Assembly: GCA_039810245.1 (NCBI GenBank)
Contig: JBDHWQ010000002.1
Span: forward strand, 230,923 to 294,922
Direction of reading: 5' to 3'
DNA length: 64,000 nucleotides
DNA from: CALDSL01 sp039810245
Lineage (GTDB): Bacteria; Chloroflexota; Anaerolineae; Anaerolineales; Anaerolineaceae
Below, piece by piece: positions 9,072 through 16,876 of the stretch; the stretch's first letter is position 1, and every line of letters starts with the position of its first letter. The notes below the pieces were generated by a model that worked only from the letters and a program-made list of their open reading frames with translations, did not search any database and had not been told where the DNA came from. The position numbers and the translations under genes are program-made.

Positions 9072-10154
9072 ATGACCCTGACGACGGAAGACATGATCCG
9101 CCTGCGACTGCATCACCAGCGTCTCTCCGCGCCAGCAGATGCCACGCCGGCTGAAATGGTGCGCTGGTTGGTGGCGGTGCAGTCACAAGATTACGCCGGG
9201 GCCAAATGGGGCTTGGGCTTGCGGCTAATCGCGGCCACCGATGTCTCGCTGGAGCGGGCGTTCACGGATGGCAGCATCCTGCGCACGCATGTCCTGCGTC
9301 CCACCTGGCACTTCGTCGCGCCTGATGACATCCGCTGGCTGCTGGCGCTGACCGCCCCGCGCGTGCGTGCGCGCATGAGCACCAACGACAAAAAGATCGG
9401 GGTTGACCGCGATCTGATCCGGCAGGCCGAGACCTGTATTGAGCATGCGCTGCGCGATGGGCAAGCCAAAACGCGCGAAGAACTGCGTGATGCGCTGGAA
9501 TCCGCTGGGGTAGTAGTAGGCAGCGGCCAGCGATTGGCGCACCTGGTGATGCACGCCGAACTGGACGGGCTGATCATCAGTGGCCCGCGCCAGGGCAAGC
9601 AGTTCACCTACATGCTGCTAGATGAGCGAGCCCCGAACGGAAAAAGCCTGTCTAAAGAGGAAGCCCTGGCCGAGCTGGCGCAGCGTTACACGCGCAGCCG
9701 CGGGCCGGCCACCGCGCGAGACTTCTCCTGGTGGTCGGGGTTATCGCTGGGCGAATGCCGCGCCGGGTTGGAGTCCGCCCGGGGTGAGCTGATCCAGAAT
9801 GGCGAGTACTGGCTGGCGACCAGCAACGCACCTGTGCCGGCCAATGCAGGGGAGACCACGCACCTGCTGTCGATCTTCGATGAGTATTTCTCTGCCTACC
9901 GCGACCGCAGCGCCCTGGTCGAGCCAAGTTTTGCGGAAGCGCTGCGTACATACGGCGCCGCAACGGTCAATGTGATTGTGCTGGAAGGCAGAGCGGTAGG
10001 TTTCTGGCGGCGCGAGGAACGCAAAGCAGAAATGCACCTCACGCTTCAGCCCTTCCGCGGGTTCACCGCAGGAGAGATGGAAGCAATTCGCTCCGCAGCC
10101 AAGTGGTATGGGGCGTTTTGGGGCAAGGATGTTACCTTAATGACCGAGAAATAA
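9072..10154 (+). CDS. Winged-helix DNA-binding domain protein (HTH_42 / AlkZ-like family)
   Basis: A 360-residue member of the winged-helix family typified by HTH_42. The diagnostic N-terminus is visible: MVRWLVAVQSQDYAGAKWGL, then RTHVLRPTWHFVAPDDIRWL and a C-terminal domain with LLSIFDEYFSAYRDRS. In characterised relatives (AlkZ/YcaQ) the fold is a DNA glycosylase acting on alkylated or crosslinked bases, but many homologues are uncharacterised and the glycosylase QxQ-type motif is only partly recognisable here (QSQD). The frame is open far upstream inside the papain gene, but the ATG at 9072 matches the family N-terminus and lies after the upstream stop. It is the last GC-rich gene before the AT-rich island. 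Confidence 0.8.
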   Translation: MTLTTEDMIRLRLHHQRLSAPADATPAEMVRWLVAVQSQDYAGAKWGLGLRLIAATDVSLERAFTDGSILRTHVLRPTWHFVAPDDIRWLLALTAPRVRARMSTNDKKIGVDRDLIRQAETCIEHALRDGQAKTREELRDALESAGVVVGSGQRLAHLVMHAELDGLIISGPRQGKQFTYMLLDERAPNGKSLSKEEALAELAQRYTRSRGPATARDFSWWSGLSLGECRAGLESARGELIQNGEYWLATSNAPVPANAGETTHLLSIFDEYFSAYRDRSALVEPSFAEALRTYGAATVNVIVLEGRAVGFWRREERKAEMHLTLQPFRGFTAGEMEAIRSAAKWYGAFWGKDVTLMTEK

Positions 10155-10515
10155 TCGATTACCATTCCTCAACAAAAAACATCGTTGAGTATGGTTACTA
10201 TCATCTACCGCATATCGACCTTGTTCCCACGAATTTCCGATGCTGATTCTTATTCATGTACCTTCAACTGGGTCTATTGCTACGCAAATAGATTGAATTT
10301 GTACCTTCCGCAGGAATAATTCTAGCGAATGTGTACAGGATCTGCGCGAAAGGAGAGTATTGCATCGTGATAGATGCAGTTCTGCTTACTAAAATACGAT
10401 ATTATAGGATAATCATAATCATCGCAGCATAGTGAATGGTTCCATAACAGTCACCTTTCTTGATTGTCTATCAAAAGTATTGGAGGGGGAATTGAATTCA
10501 CGTCCGCAAGGCCAT
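10155..10515. other. AT-rich spacer at left edge of an atypical island
   Basis: No convincing gene. Base composition drops sharply right after the preceding stop codon. A small hairpin (CTCAAC / GTTGAG, 10168-10191) could act as a weak terminator. The frame of the next gene is open from about 10432 (GTG), but the useful starts are a TTG at 10492, 5 bases after a GGAGG, and the ATG at 10516. Confidence 0.6.
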
Positions 10516-12036
10516 ATGTACTGCAATCATTGTGGAGAGCAGGTCCCGGCAGGTTCAAAATTCTGTCAGGCATGCGGTCAGCCATTAACAAATCCAACCA
10601 AACGTCAAACGCAAGAAAAACCGAATGAAAAAAGCCAAGTTACGCTCGGGGGCTACAAGAAAGGTAAATGGTTACTAATTGCTCCAGGCTTTGTTATCGC
10701 TGGCTTCATACTTTTTTTGTTATTGCGGTTATTATCCCCATCAGCATACAATCGATCATTGGTTGGCAAATGGGATTATATATCAACCAATGCCGGGTAT
10801 GATGCATTCCAAGAGGATATTGAATTTTATACAAATGGTACTTGCTATATTCCTTCACCTTTCTTAAGAACAAAAACTCTCCAATATTCGTTTCCAAAAT
10901 CTGGCAGACTACGCTTCAATGCAGATAACATCAGCGTTGAATATGACTACACCTTAAGCGGAGATAATTTACGGATATACTTTGAGGATGGGGGCTATAA
11001 CGATTATGTTCGTTCAGGAGCAAAATCATCAGGCAGTACTCCAGGAGATATCACCTACGATGTAATTACTTCCAAGAATATTGATGGACTCGAGCATCTT
11101 CCAATCTATCAACCGGGTTTTCTTGGAATCGGAAAGCAAAAAAATCCAACTTTAATTTTTGGAAATGTAACCTGGTCTCCCAATTCAAGATATTTATATA
11201 TTCCTTTCCACAATGGTGTCGTTGATGTCTATGAATCCGATTTGATCATGGAAAATTTTGTTAATAAAAATTCTAAAGCTGTTTTCCCTGACGGAACAAA
11301 ATATATTCATGGCAATGAAATTTATGATAAATCGGGTCAGGTGCTGCTTGAATTTTCGGGCAGTCTAATCCAGATATCGCCGGATAGTAAATATGTAGTG
11401 ACATGTGAACAAGATGCAAAACGAATCATACTCTGGGATGTAATGTCTTCACAAATAGCAATCGAATTTCCGCAAACCCAGCCTGGTATTGTTGATTTTC
11501 TTGGGTTTTCCAATAGCGGAATGATTGCGGCGATCGTTGTGTTCCAGGCAGGCGATCCGGATCATGTGCGCATCGAGCTATGGGATACAAAAACATGGAA
11601 AGTAACGAAACAGTTACCGTTTGATATGGTTTTGGGTTCGGGTGAATCTTGCGGTTCTTATCGCGTAAATCAGGTCTCGGCTGCTCGATTCACAAGAGAT
11701 GATCAACGCCTCGCGGTGTGGTTGGCAAACACATGCGAATCAGGAAGCAAAATTTATATTCTGGATGTAGCATCTGGAACGTACCTGCAAGCATTCTCAA
11801 TCGATAAGGTGTCATATCTAAACTTGAAAAAATTGGATTTTTCATTCGATGGACAATTGTTGTTTGCTTACAGTGAAGAGCCTGGGAGTAGTAGTAACAG
11901 TGTGTATATCTATGACCTAGCGAACTCGAAGTGGCTCGCGCCATTGACAATCAGCCAAGGAAGTACGTTTATCGGATTATCTCCGGATGGAAGGTTTTTA
12001 ATCTACGATTCAAAATTATTTGGTGTTCGGAAGTAG
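10516..12036 (+). CDS. Zinc-ribbon, single-TM, beta-propeller-like protein in AT-rich DNA
   Basis: About 506 residues from the ATG. An N-terminal zinc ribbon has two CxxC knuckles (MYCNHCGEQV and FCQACGQPL), then a basic/polar linker and one strong hydrophobic helix near residues 55-75 (APGFVIAGFILFLLLRLL). The rest carries repeated WD40/beta-propeller-like blades (NVTWSPNSRYLYIPF, LIQISPDSKYVVTCEQD, LDFSFDGQLLFAYS, IGLSPDGRFLIYDS). By topology the ribbon would be cytoplasmic and the propeller outside. Codon use is strongly AT-rich compared with both flanks, a sign of horizontal acquisition. A TTG at 10492 behind GGAGG would add 8 residues; the ATG is preferred because zinc-ribbon proteins of this type usually start M-x-C. 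Function unknown. Confidence 0.75.
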   Translation: MYCNHCGEQVPAGSKFCQACGQPLTNPTKRQTQEKPNEKSQVTLGGYKKGKWLLIAPGFVIAGFILFLLLRLLSPSAYNRSLVGKWDYISTNAGYDAFQEDIEFYTNGTCYIPSPFLRTKTLQYSFPKSGRLRFNADNISVEYDYTLSGDNLRIYFEDGGYNDYVRSGAKSSGSTPGDITYDVITSKNIDGLEHLPIYQPGFLGIGKQKNPTLIFGNVTWSPNSRYLYIPFHNGVVDVYESDLIMENFVNKNSKAVFPDGTKYIHGNEIYDKSGQVLLEFSGSLIQISPDSKYVVTCEQDAKRIILWDVMSSQIAIEFPQTQPGIVDFLGFSNSGMIAAIVVFQAGDPDHVRIELWDTKTWKVTKQLPFDMVLGSGESCGSYRVNQVSAARFTRDDQRLAVWLANTCESGSKIYILDVASGTYLQAFSIDKVSYLNLKKLDFSFDGQLLFAYSEEPGSSSNSVYIYDLANSKWLAPLTISQGSTFIGLSPDGRFLIYDSKLFGVRK

Positions 12037-12285
12037 CCTGAAAAATTGATTTTTCGCTAACAAGTCTTATAGCTACTTAAACGCTGGACACGGAACTTTG
12101 TGTAAGTACTGACCAGTTTCGGCATTCTTAAGACCCTAACTGCGTCCTAACCGGCGATGACGACCAGTGCCCTTGTCAAGAGTGAAATCCTCCAGGTGGC
12201 ATACTTTGGGTTCGGTGACCCTTTATACGGGGGCTTTGGGTTTCGAACCTGGCATCCCCCCCTGTGGGGACACCCATCCACAATG

Positions 12286-12313
12286 CAAAAACCGCCCTGA
12301 TCGGACGGTTTCT
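12286..12313 (-). terminator. Second hairpin terminator downstream of hisS-tRNA-His
   Basis: On the minus strand an 8-bp stem with one mismatch (AACCGTCC / GGGCGGTT) is followed by TTTTTGC. It occupies the same place in its repeat unit as the first terminator but with a different stem sequence. Confidence 0.6.
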
Positions 12314-12394
12314 ATCTTTGGGGTGGGTGCCCCCCCGTTCAGGGGCTTTGGGTTTCGAACCTGACATTCCCCCTGTGGGGACAAACATCCACAA

Positions 12395-12422
12395 AGAAAA
12401 AAGACCCGCGAAGGGTCTTTTT
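12395..12422 (-). terminator. Rho-independent terminator after tRNA-His
   Basis: On the minus strand AAAAAGACCC, loop TTCGC, GGGTCTTTTT followed by TCTTT: a strong stem plus T-run 4 bases after the tRNA CCA end. It is expected to terminate the hisS-tRNA-His transcript. Confidence 0.85.
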
Positions 12423-12425
12423 GTT

Positions 12426-12501
12426 TGGGGTGGGTGATGGGTTTCGAACCCACAACATCCACATCCACAGTGTGGCGCTCTGCCATTGAGCTACACCCAC
12501 C
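12426..12501 (-). tRNA. tRNA-His (anticodon GTG)
   Basis: The minus strand folds into a full cloverleaf: acceptor GTGGGTG pairs with CACCCAC, discriminator C and encoded CCA follow; anticodon stem CCACA / TGTGG encloses loop CTGTGGA with anticodon GTG; T-arm GTGGG-TTCGAAA-CCCAT. The base before the acceptor (12501) gives G-1, opposite C73, the identity element specific to tRNA-His. The gene begins 18 bases after the hisS stop on the same strand, so both are probably on one transcript. Confidence 0.96.
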
Positions 12502-12519
12502 ATAGCGGAGCGAATTGTA

Positions 12520-13803
12520 TCACACACCCGGGCCGGACGCAAGAAATTGGCGCAGGTAGGCGGGCAGCTGTTCGCGGCTGATGGCGGCCTGGGTGCGGTT
12601 GGCCAGGTCTTTGACCTGCACCAGGCCGTTGGCGCGCTCGTCCGGTCCGCAGATGAGCACGAAACGGAAGCCGAGCCGGTCGGCGTATTTAAGCTGCTTG
12701 GGCAGGCGCACGGCATCGGGGTAAACCGCCGCCCGCACCCCGGCGGCGCGCAGCCCGGCAGCCAGGCGATAGGAATCCAGCAGGCCGGCATCGTCAAAGA
12801 TGGTGACCAGCACCGGGGCGGGCGTAGCGGCGCCGGCAGGCAGCAGGCCGTACTCGCGCAGCACAACGCCCAGCATCACGTCGCCCATGGCGAAGCCCAC
12901 CGCGGAGACCGGCTCGCCGCCCACGTCCTGCACCAGGTTGTCATAACGGCCACCGCCCAGAATCGAGCGCCCGCCGCGTGCCACCTCTTTGGCCTCAAAC
13001 ACCGTGCCGGTGTAGTAATCCAGCCCGCGGATGATGCGCGGATCGTAGCGAACCCACTCGCGCGCTCCCAGCGCGTCCAACGCGGTGAAAAAGCGGGTGA
13101 ATTCCTCGGAACGCTGCCATAGGTCAGGGTTGTCCAGGGTCTGTTTCAGGCCGGCTAGCTGCTCCGCGCTCAGGCCGATCTCAGCAGCGTACGCTTCCCA
13201 CTCAATCGGGGCCAGCTTGTCGCGCCGGTCCACCAGGCGGAAGACGCCCGGGCGCACCTCGCGCGGGATGCCCAGCTCGGCCAGGGCGGTGTCCATCAGG
13301 CGGCGATTGTTGGCCAGGATTTGCACCTGGTCCGGGTGGAAACCGGCGCGCTGGAGGAAAGCAGCGGCCACAGCCACCAGCTCGGCGTCGGCTTCGGGAC
13401 TGTTGGGGCCGATCATGTCGATGTTCCACTGAAAGAACTCGCGCGTGCGGCCCTTCTGCGGGCGCTCGTAGCGCCAGAAGGGGCCAAACGACCACCAGCG
13501 CAGTGGGAAGGCCAGCTCGTTCTGGCGGGCGGCCACCAGCCGCGCCAGGCTGGGGGTCAGCTCGGGGCGCAGGGTGATCAGGTCGCCGCCGCGGTCCTCA
13601 AACACGAAGGCCTGTTCCTTCACCAGCTCCTCGCCGGACTTGGCGGCGTATAGATCAATCTTCTCCAGGAAGGGCGCGTCCCACTCCTGGTAGCCAAAGC
13701 TTTCGGAAACCTCGGCCAGGGTGCGATACAACCACGAACGTACCGCCATATCTTCGGGATAAAAATCGCGCGTGCCTTTTAGTGCCTGAATGGTGGTTTT
13801 CAT
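12520..13803 (-). CDS. hisS: Histidyl-tRNA synthetase
   Basis: A 427-residue class II aminoacyl-tRNA synthetase that charges tRNA-His with histidine. Visible motifs are the N-terminal IQALKGTRDFYPED, motif 2 region FWRYERPQKGRTREFFQ, the HisA motif GLDYYTGTVFE with LGGGRYDNL, and a C-terminal anticodon-binding domain (PVLVTIFDD to LVQVKDLA). Length is normal for bacterial HisS (about 420). The start is the ATG at 13803, matching the family N-terminus, although the frame is open 30 codons further up. It is followed 18 bases later by its cognate tRNA-His gene, an unusual enzyme-substrate gene pairing that would couple their expression. Confidence 0.96.
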   Translation of the reverse strand: MKTTIQALKGTRDFYPEDMAVRSWLYRTLAEVSESFGYQEWDAPFLEKIDLYAAKSGEELVKEQAFVFEDRGGDLITLRPELTPSLARLVAARQNELAFPLRWWSFGPFWRYERPQKGRTREFFQWNIDMIGPNSPEADAELVAVAAAFLQRAGFHPDQVQILANNRRLMDTALAELGIPREVRPGVFRLVDRRDKLAPIEWEAYAAEIGLSAEQLAGLKQTLDNPDLWQRSEEFTRFFTALDALGAREWVRYDPRIIRGLDYYTGTVFEAKEVARGGRSILGGGRYDNLVQDVGGEPVSAVGFAMGDVMLGVVLREYGLLPAGAATPAPVLVTIFDDAGLLDSYRLAAGLRAAGVRAAVYPDAVRLPKQLKYADRLGFRFVLICGPDERANGLVQVKDLANRTQAAISREQLPAYLRQFLASGPGV

Positions 13804-14011
13804 GCCAGCCTGCCTCTTACAATTTAGATGGGGGTATTTTAACATAAATGAAAAGCCCCACCGCGCCAGAAAATGCCAATTGGTTACATCCATTCAACTC
13901 GTTTGTGATACACTGCACTATCCTTTCCGGCCCACCTGCGTTAGCATCAGGGAGGTCGGAATGCGCATTTGCATTTCACTAGAATGAACACACGATGAAG
14001 GTCCATTGACA

Positions 14012-14383
14012 ATGAACGTGCAGGAATTATTAGAAATCGTTGACGGCCGTTTATTGAACGAATCGGCCGATATGAGTAGAGAAATTAAAGGTGGCTGCGG
14101 CGCCGACTTGATGAGCGACGTACTGGCTTCCATCCAACCCGAGGCGGTTCTCCTCACCGGGCTGTGCAACCCGCAGGTAGTGCGCACCGCGCAAATGGCC
14201 GACGTGGCTGCGGTGGTGCTGGTGCGCGGCAAACAGCCGCCGGTGGAAACGGTTGATCTGGCGATCCGCGAAGGCTTACCGCTGATCAGCACGCCATACG
14301 GCATGTTTGAGCTATGCGGGCGGTTGTATCAGGCAGGCCTCTCCAGCCTGGAAATGCCCGTGCCAGACTGCCCCTGCGAATAA
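14012..14383 (+). CDS. DRTGG-domain protein
   Basis: A 123-residue DRTGG-type domain: VQELLEIVDGRLLN followed by GGCGADLMSDVLASIQPEAVLLTGLCNPQVVRTAQMADVAAVVL in short segments, ending in a Cys-containing tail (CPCE). DRTGG domains are regulatory modules of unknown ligand, often next to CBS domains, and are a regular accompaniment of NuoE/NuoF-type hydrogenase clusters in anaerobes. It is the first gene of a tight run (DRTGG, CBS-ATPase, DRTGG, PHP) that leads into the hydrogenase operon. The ATG at 14012 is chosen over a TTG 6 bases earlier because of the GAAGG 10 bases upstream. Confidence 0.8.
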   Translation: MNVQELLEIVDGRLLNESADMSREIKGGCGADLMSDVLASIQPEAVLLTGLCNPQVVRTAQMADVAAVVLVRGKQPPVETVDLAIREGLPLISTPYGMFELCGRLYQAGLSSLEMPVPDCPCE

Positions 14384-14398
14384 CGCGACGGAACCGGA

Positions 14399-15400
14399 AT
14401 GGAGCAACCTAAGCGACCTCGAGGGCAGATCGTAACCGACAAAGCAGCGGATAACATCACGCGCTCGGAAGAGCTGGCATACGAGCTGAAAATCGCGGAA
14501 GTCATGTCGCCCAAGATGCGGCTGCTGTCGGTAGACATGCACATGGGTGACGTGCTCAACATGTTTCGCCAGGCGCATATTTCCGGCGCGCCGGTAGTCG
14601 ACCGCGATGAGCTGGTGGGCATTATCAGCATCGAAGACGCCATCCGCTGCCTGCTCAACAATGACATGCAGGCCCCGGTTAGCGATTACATGACGCGCAA
14701 TGTGATCACCATCAACAGCCGCGAACCGGTGATCGAGGCGCTAAAAACGTTTGTCACCATTCAGGTTGGCCGCCTGCCGGTCATTGATGAGGATGGCAAG
14801 CTGGTGGGCATCCTCACCAAGGGAGATATCACTCGCGGCCTGCTCAAAGCCCTGCAGCACGACTACCAGGCCGAAGAAGTCATTCGCTATCGCGCCAGCC
14901 ACCTGTTCGAGGATATCGAATCGGACCGCACCAGCCTGATCCTGCGCTATAACATTGCCCCGCGCGATTTCACCAAAGGTGGCGCGGCATCGTCGCATAT
15001 CAAGCGCGCGCTGCTGCGCCTGGGCGCGCCGCCGCAGATCGCACGGCGCACCGGCATCGCGGTTTACGAAGCTGAGATCAACCTGGTGATCCACACCACC
15101 AATGGTGGGGTGATCCGCGTGGAGATCGAACCGCAAAAAATCACCATCGATGCCTACGACGATGGCCCGGGCATCGCCGATATTGACCAGGCGCTGCGGC
15201 CGGGTTACTCCACCGCCACCAACGAAGTGCGCGAGCTGGGGTTCGGCGCCGGTATGGGCCTGGTGAATATTTCGCGTTGCGTGGACAGCATGAAACTGGA
15301 ATCGACCGTGGGGGTAGGCACACGGTTAAAGATGAAAATCAACCTTCTGACCGAAGAAGCCTTCCGTGAAAATAGCGCCAATAAGGAGCCGAACGCATGA
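14399..15400 (+). CDS. CBS-pair plus histidine-kinase-like ATPase protein
   Basis: A 333-residue protein with two CBS motifs (about residues 35-155: VMSPKMRLLSVDMHMGDVL, GAPVVDRDELVGIISIEDA, GRLPVIDEDGKLVGILTKGD) followed by a GHKL/HATPase-like domain (about residues 200-315) with the DDGPGI N/G1-box and ELGFGAGMGL G2-box. CBS pairs bind adenosine nucleotides or NAD-type ligands; the ATPase resembles anti-sigma kinases. Proteins with this layout occur beside NAD-linked hydrogenases and may sense energy or redox state. Its stop overlaps the next ATG (ATGA), so translation is coupled to the second DRTGG gene. Confidence 0.85.
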   Translation: MEQPKRPRGQIVTDKAADNITRSEELAYELKIAEVMSPKMRLLSVDMHMGDVLNMFRQAHISGAPVVDRDELVGIISIEDAIRCLLNNDMQAPVSDYMTRNVITINSREPVIEALKTFVTIQVGRLPVIDEDGKLVGILTKGDITRGLLKALQHDYQAEEVIRYRASHLFEDIESDRTSLILRYNIAPRDFTKGGAASSHIKRALLRLGAPPQIARRTGIAVYEAEINLVIHTTNGGVIRVEIEPQKITIDAYDDGPGIADIDQALRPGYSTATNEVRELGFGAGMGLVNISRCVDSMKLESTVGVGTRLKMKINLLTEEAFRENSANKEPNA

Positions 15401-15741
15401 ATCTACAAAGCATCATCGATACGTTGGAGCTTACCCCGCTGACCGGAGCGAAAGACTTTTCGCGGGTGGAGATCACCGCCGGCTATTCTTCGGACCTGTT
15501 AAGCTGTGTAATGGCCGGGGCAGCCAAAGGTGGGGTGTGGGTCACCCTGCAGGCGCATGCCAACATCGTAGCCGTGGCGGCGCTGCTGGAGCTTGGCGCG
15601 GTAATCATCACGGAAGATGCGCAGCCCGATATGGCCACGATTGCCAAGGCCGAAGAAGAAGGTCTGACCTTGCTGGCGACGCCGGTGAAATCTTTTGAGG
15701 TAGTGGGCCGGCTGTGGGAGATGGGCCTGCGCTCCAACTAA
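15397..15741 (+). CDS. DRTGG-domain protein, second copy
   Basis: A 114-residue protein related to the gene at 14012: LQSIIDTLELTPLTG, AGYSSDLLSCVMAGA and GAVIITEDAQPDMATIAKAEE, ending FEVVGRLWEMGLRSN, where the first copy has FELCGRLYQAGLSS. The shared C-terminal pattern (STPYGMFEL / ATPVKSFEV) shows that both are the same fold. It overlaps the CBS-ATPase gene by 4 bases and is followed after 4 bases by the PHP gene, so all are co-translated. Likely a regulatory or assembly partner of the hydrogenase; biochemical role unknown. Confidence 0.8.
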   Translation: MNLQSIIDTLELTPLTGAKDFSRVEITAGYSSDLLSCVMAGAAKGGVWVTLQAHANIVAVAALLELGAVIITEDAQPDMATIAKAEEEGLTLLATPVKSFEVVGRLWEMGLRSN

Positions 15742-15745
15742 GGCC

Positions 15746-16501
15746 ATGAGCTTTCTGACCACCATCCGCGCCGAGCTGCACGTGCACACCTGCCTCTCGC
15801 CGTGCGCCGAGGTGGAAATGATCCCGCCGTTGATCGTGCGTGAGGCGATTGAGCGCGGTATTTACCTGATTGCCATCACTGACCACAACAGCATCGCCAA
15901 TATTGGCGCGGTGATGGAAGCGGCCGAAGGCAGCGGGTTGAGCGTGCTGCCAGGCATGGAAGTGCAGACGCGCGAAGAAGTACACAGCCTGTGCCTGTTT
16001 GATACGCTGGAACAGGCCGAAGCGTTTGATGCGTGGCTGCGCAAAGGGATGCCGCCCTTCCCCAACCGGCCGGAATACTTTGGCGAGCAGTTTGTGGTGG
16101 ACGCCAGCGGTGATTTTGTTCGCCGCGAAGAGCAGTTGCTCATCATGTCAGCAGATTACAGCCTGAGCGAAGCCTACGCGCAAGTGGAAGCGCTGGGCGG
16201 GCTGTTCATCCCGGCGCACGTCAACCGCACGGCATTCGGGCTGCTGGCGGTTCTGGGCATGCCCCCGGCCGATATTCACGTGGATGCGATGGAGATTTCG
16301 CGCCACCTGACACCGGAAAAGGCCGCGCAACAGTTTCCGCTGATCGGTCACTACCCGCTGCTGCAAGGGGGTGACGCGCACCGGCTGGATGAGCTGTTGG
16401 GCTCAAACAAGTTCACCATTGAGCGGCCATGCATTGCCGAGCTGCGTAAAGCGCTGGCCGGCGTCGAGGGCCGCACGGTGCGGTGGAGCCCGCGGGCGTA
16501 A
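15746..16501 (+). CDS. PHP-domain phosphoesterase
   Basis: A 251-residue PHP-family metal-dependent phosphoesterase. Metal ligands typical of the family are visible: ELHVHTCLSP near the N-terminus, AITDHNSIAN around residue 45, PGMEVQTREEVH around residue 70, IPAHVNR around residue 155 and GGDAHRLDE near residue 210. This subtype is repeatedly found next to DRTGG/CBS proteins and NuoE/F hydrogenase subunits in anaerobes, but its substrate is not known. It ends the regulatory run; a 375-base non-coding gap with a Rex-like site separates it from the hydrogenase structural genes. Confidence 0.88.
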   Translation: MSFLTTIRAELHVHTCLSPCAEVEMIPPLIVREAIERGIYLIAITDHNSIANIGAVMEAAEGSGLSVLPGMEVQTREEVHSLCLFDTLEQAEAFDAWLRKGMPPFPNRPEYFGEQFVVDASGDFVRREEQLLIMSADYSLSEAYAQVEALGGLFIPAHVNRTAFGLLAVLGMPPADIHVDAMEISRHLTPEKAAQQFPLIGHYPLLQGGDAHRLDELLGSNKFTIERPCIAELRKALAGVEGRTVRWSPRA

Positions 16502-16519
16502 GCATCGTTGTTTTTGTAT

Positions 16520-16560
16520 GGGCGGGTTGAGAACCCGCCCGCTGGAAGGAATATCGATAG
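16520..16560. repeat. REP-like palindrome, copy 1
   Basis: Perfect 9-bp stem GGGCGGGTT / AACCCGCCC around GAG, then a GGAATATCGATAG tail. There is no T-run, so it does not look like a plain terminator. Its sister is at 16621-16662. Confidence 0.6.
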
Positions 16561-16620
16561 CTACCTTTGCGGGCGAGAGATTGATCTTTTCCCTCTGTTA
16601 ACGAGCTTTGATGACCATCA

Positions 16621-16662
16621 TAGGGCGGGATTGGGATCCGCCCCTACGAGGATATCGATACG
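16621..16662. repeat. REP-like palindrome, copy 2
   Basis: GGGCGG / CCGCCC stem flanked by TA and TA, then a GAGGATATCGATACG tail that matches copy 1 (TATCGATA). Confidence 0.6.
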
Positions 16663-16826
16663 GTTTTCCATCCTTTTGTGAGCTGAGATCCTCCTGAAAA
16701 TGACCTTCGACGGCCATTTTTCTCCCTAAAAACAGGCTATTTTTCCGGTTACAACCTTCATGTGATTAAGTGACATTTAGTATTTACGGTATTCCTACTT
16801 AATTGGTAGTATAAGCATTGATCTAA

Positions 16827-16844
16827 TTGTGGTAAATCTCACAA
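16827..16844. promoter_or_regulatory. Rex-like (or CRP/FNR-like) operator upstream of hydrogenase operon
   Basis: TTGTGGTAAATCTCACAA is an 18-base inverted repeat with TTGTG / CACAA arms. It matches the Rex consensus TTGTGA-N6-TCACAA except for one G. Rex represses NADH-linked fermentation and hydrogenase genes at high NAD+. TGTGG-N6-TCACA would also suit a CRP/FNR-family protein. It lies 33 bases before the ATG of the first hydrogenase gene. Confidence 0.6.
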
Positions 16845-16876
16845 ATATGATCAAATAATTCCCCTTGGAGCTTGTG

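Larger units (their letters stand above)
12230..12425 (-). repeat. Tandem tRNA-His 3'-end-like repeats with terminators
   Basis: Two 53-54 base units (12230-12283 and 12342-12394) are about 90 percent identical. Each has the T-arm-like GGGTTTCGAACC, then CCCCTGTGGGG and CATCCACAA, and is followed by a hairpin terminator. Between them TGGGGTGGGTG at 12319-12329 is an exact copy of the acceptor/CCA end of the adjacent tRNA-His gene (12426-12436, plus-strand reading). The T-arm core recurs a third time inside the real tRNA. The pattern looks like repeated duplication of the tRNA 3' end, as left by integrating elements or by slippage. Confidence 0.7.
16502..16876 (+). other. Intergenic region with two REP-like palindromes and hydrogenase operator
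   Basis: No gene. It contains two copies of a palindromic element (16520-16560 and 16621-16662), each a GGGCGG...CCGCCC hairpin followed within about 10 bases by a TATCGATA tail. The last 100 bases are AT-rich and hold a Rex-like inverted repeat at 16827-16844 in front of the first hydrogenase gene. Confidence 0.7.

Noticed and set aside
12167..12486. Short overlapping ORFs across the repeats next to tRNA-His
   Set aside because: They read through tRNA, terminators and repeats; the DNA is better explained as tRNA 3'-end duplications.
13804..14011. Possible Rex-like half site TTGTGATACACTGCAC upstream of the first DRTGG gene
   Set aside because: Only the left arm matches; the right arm has too many mismatches to call.
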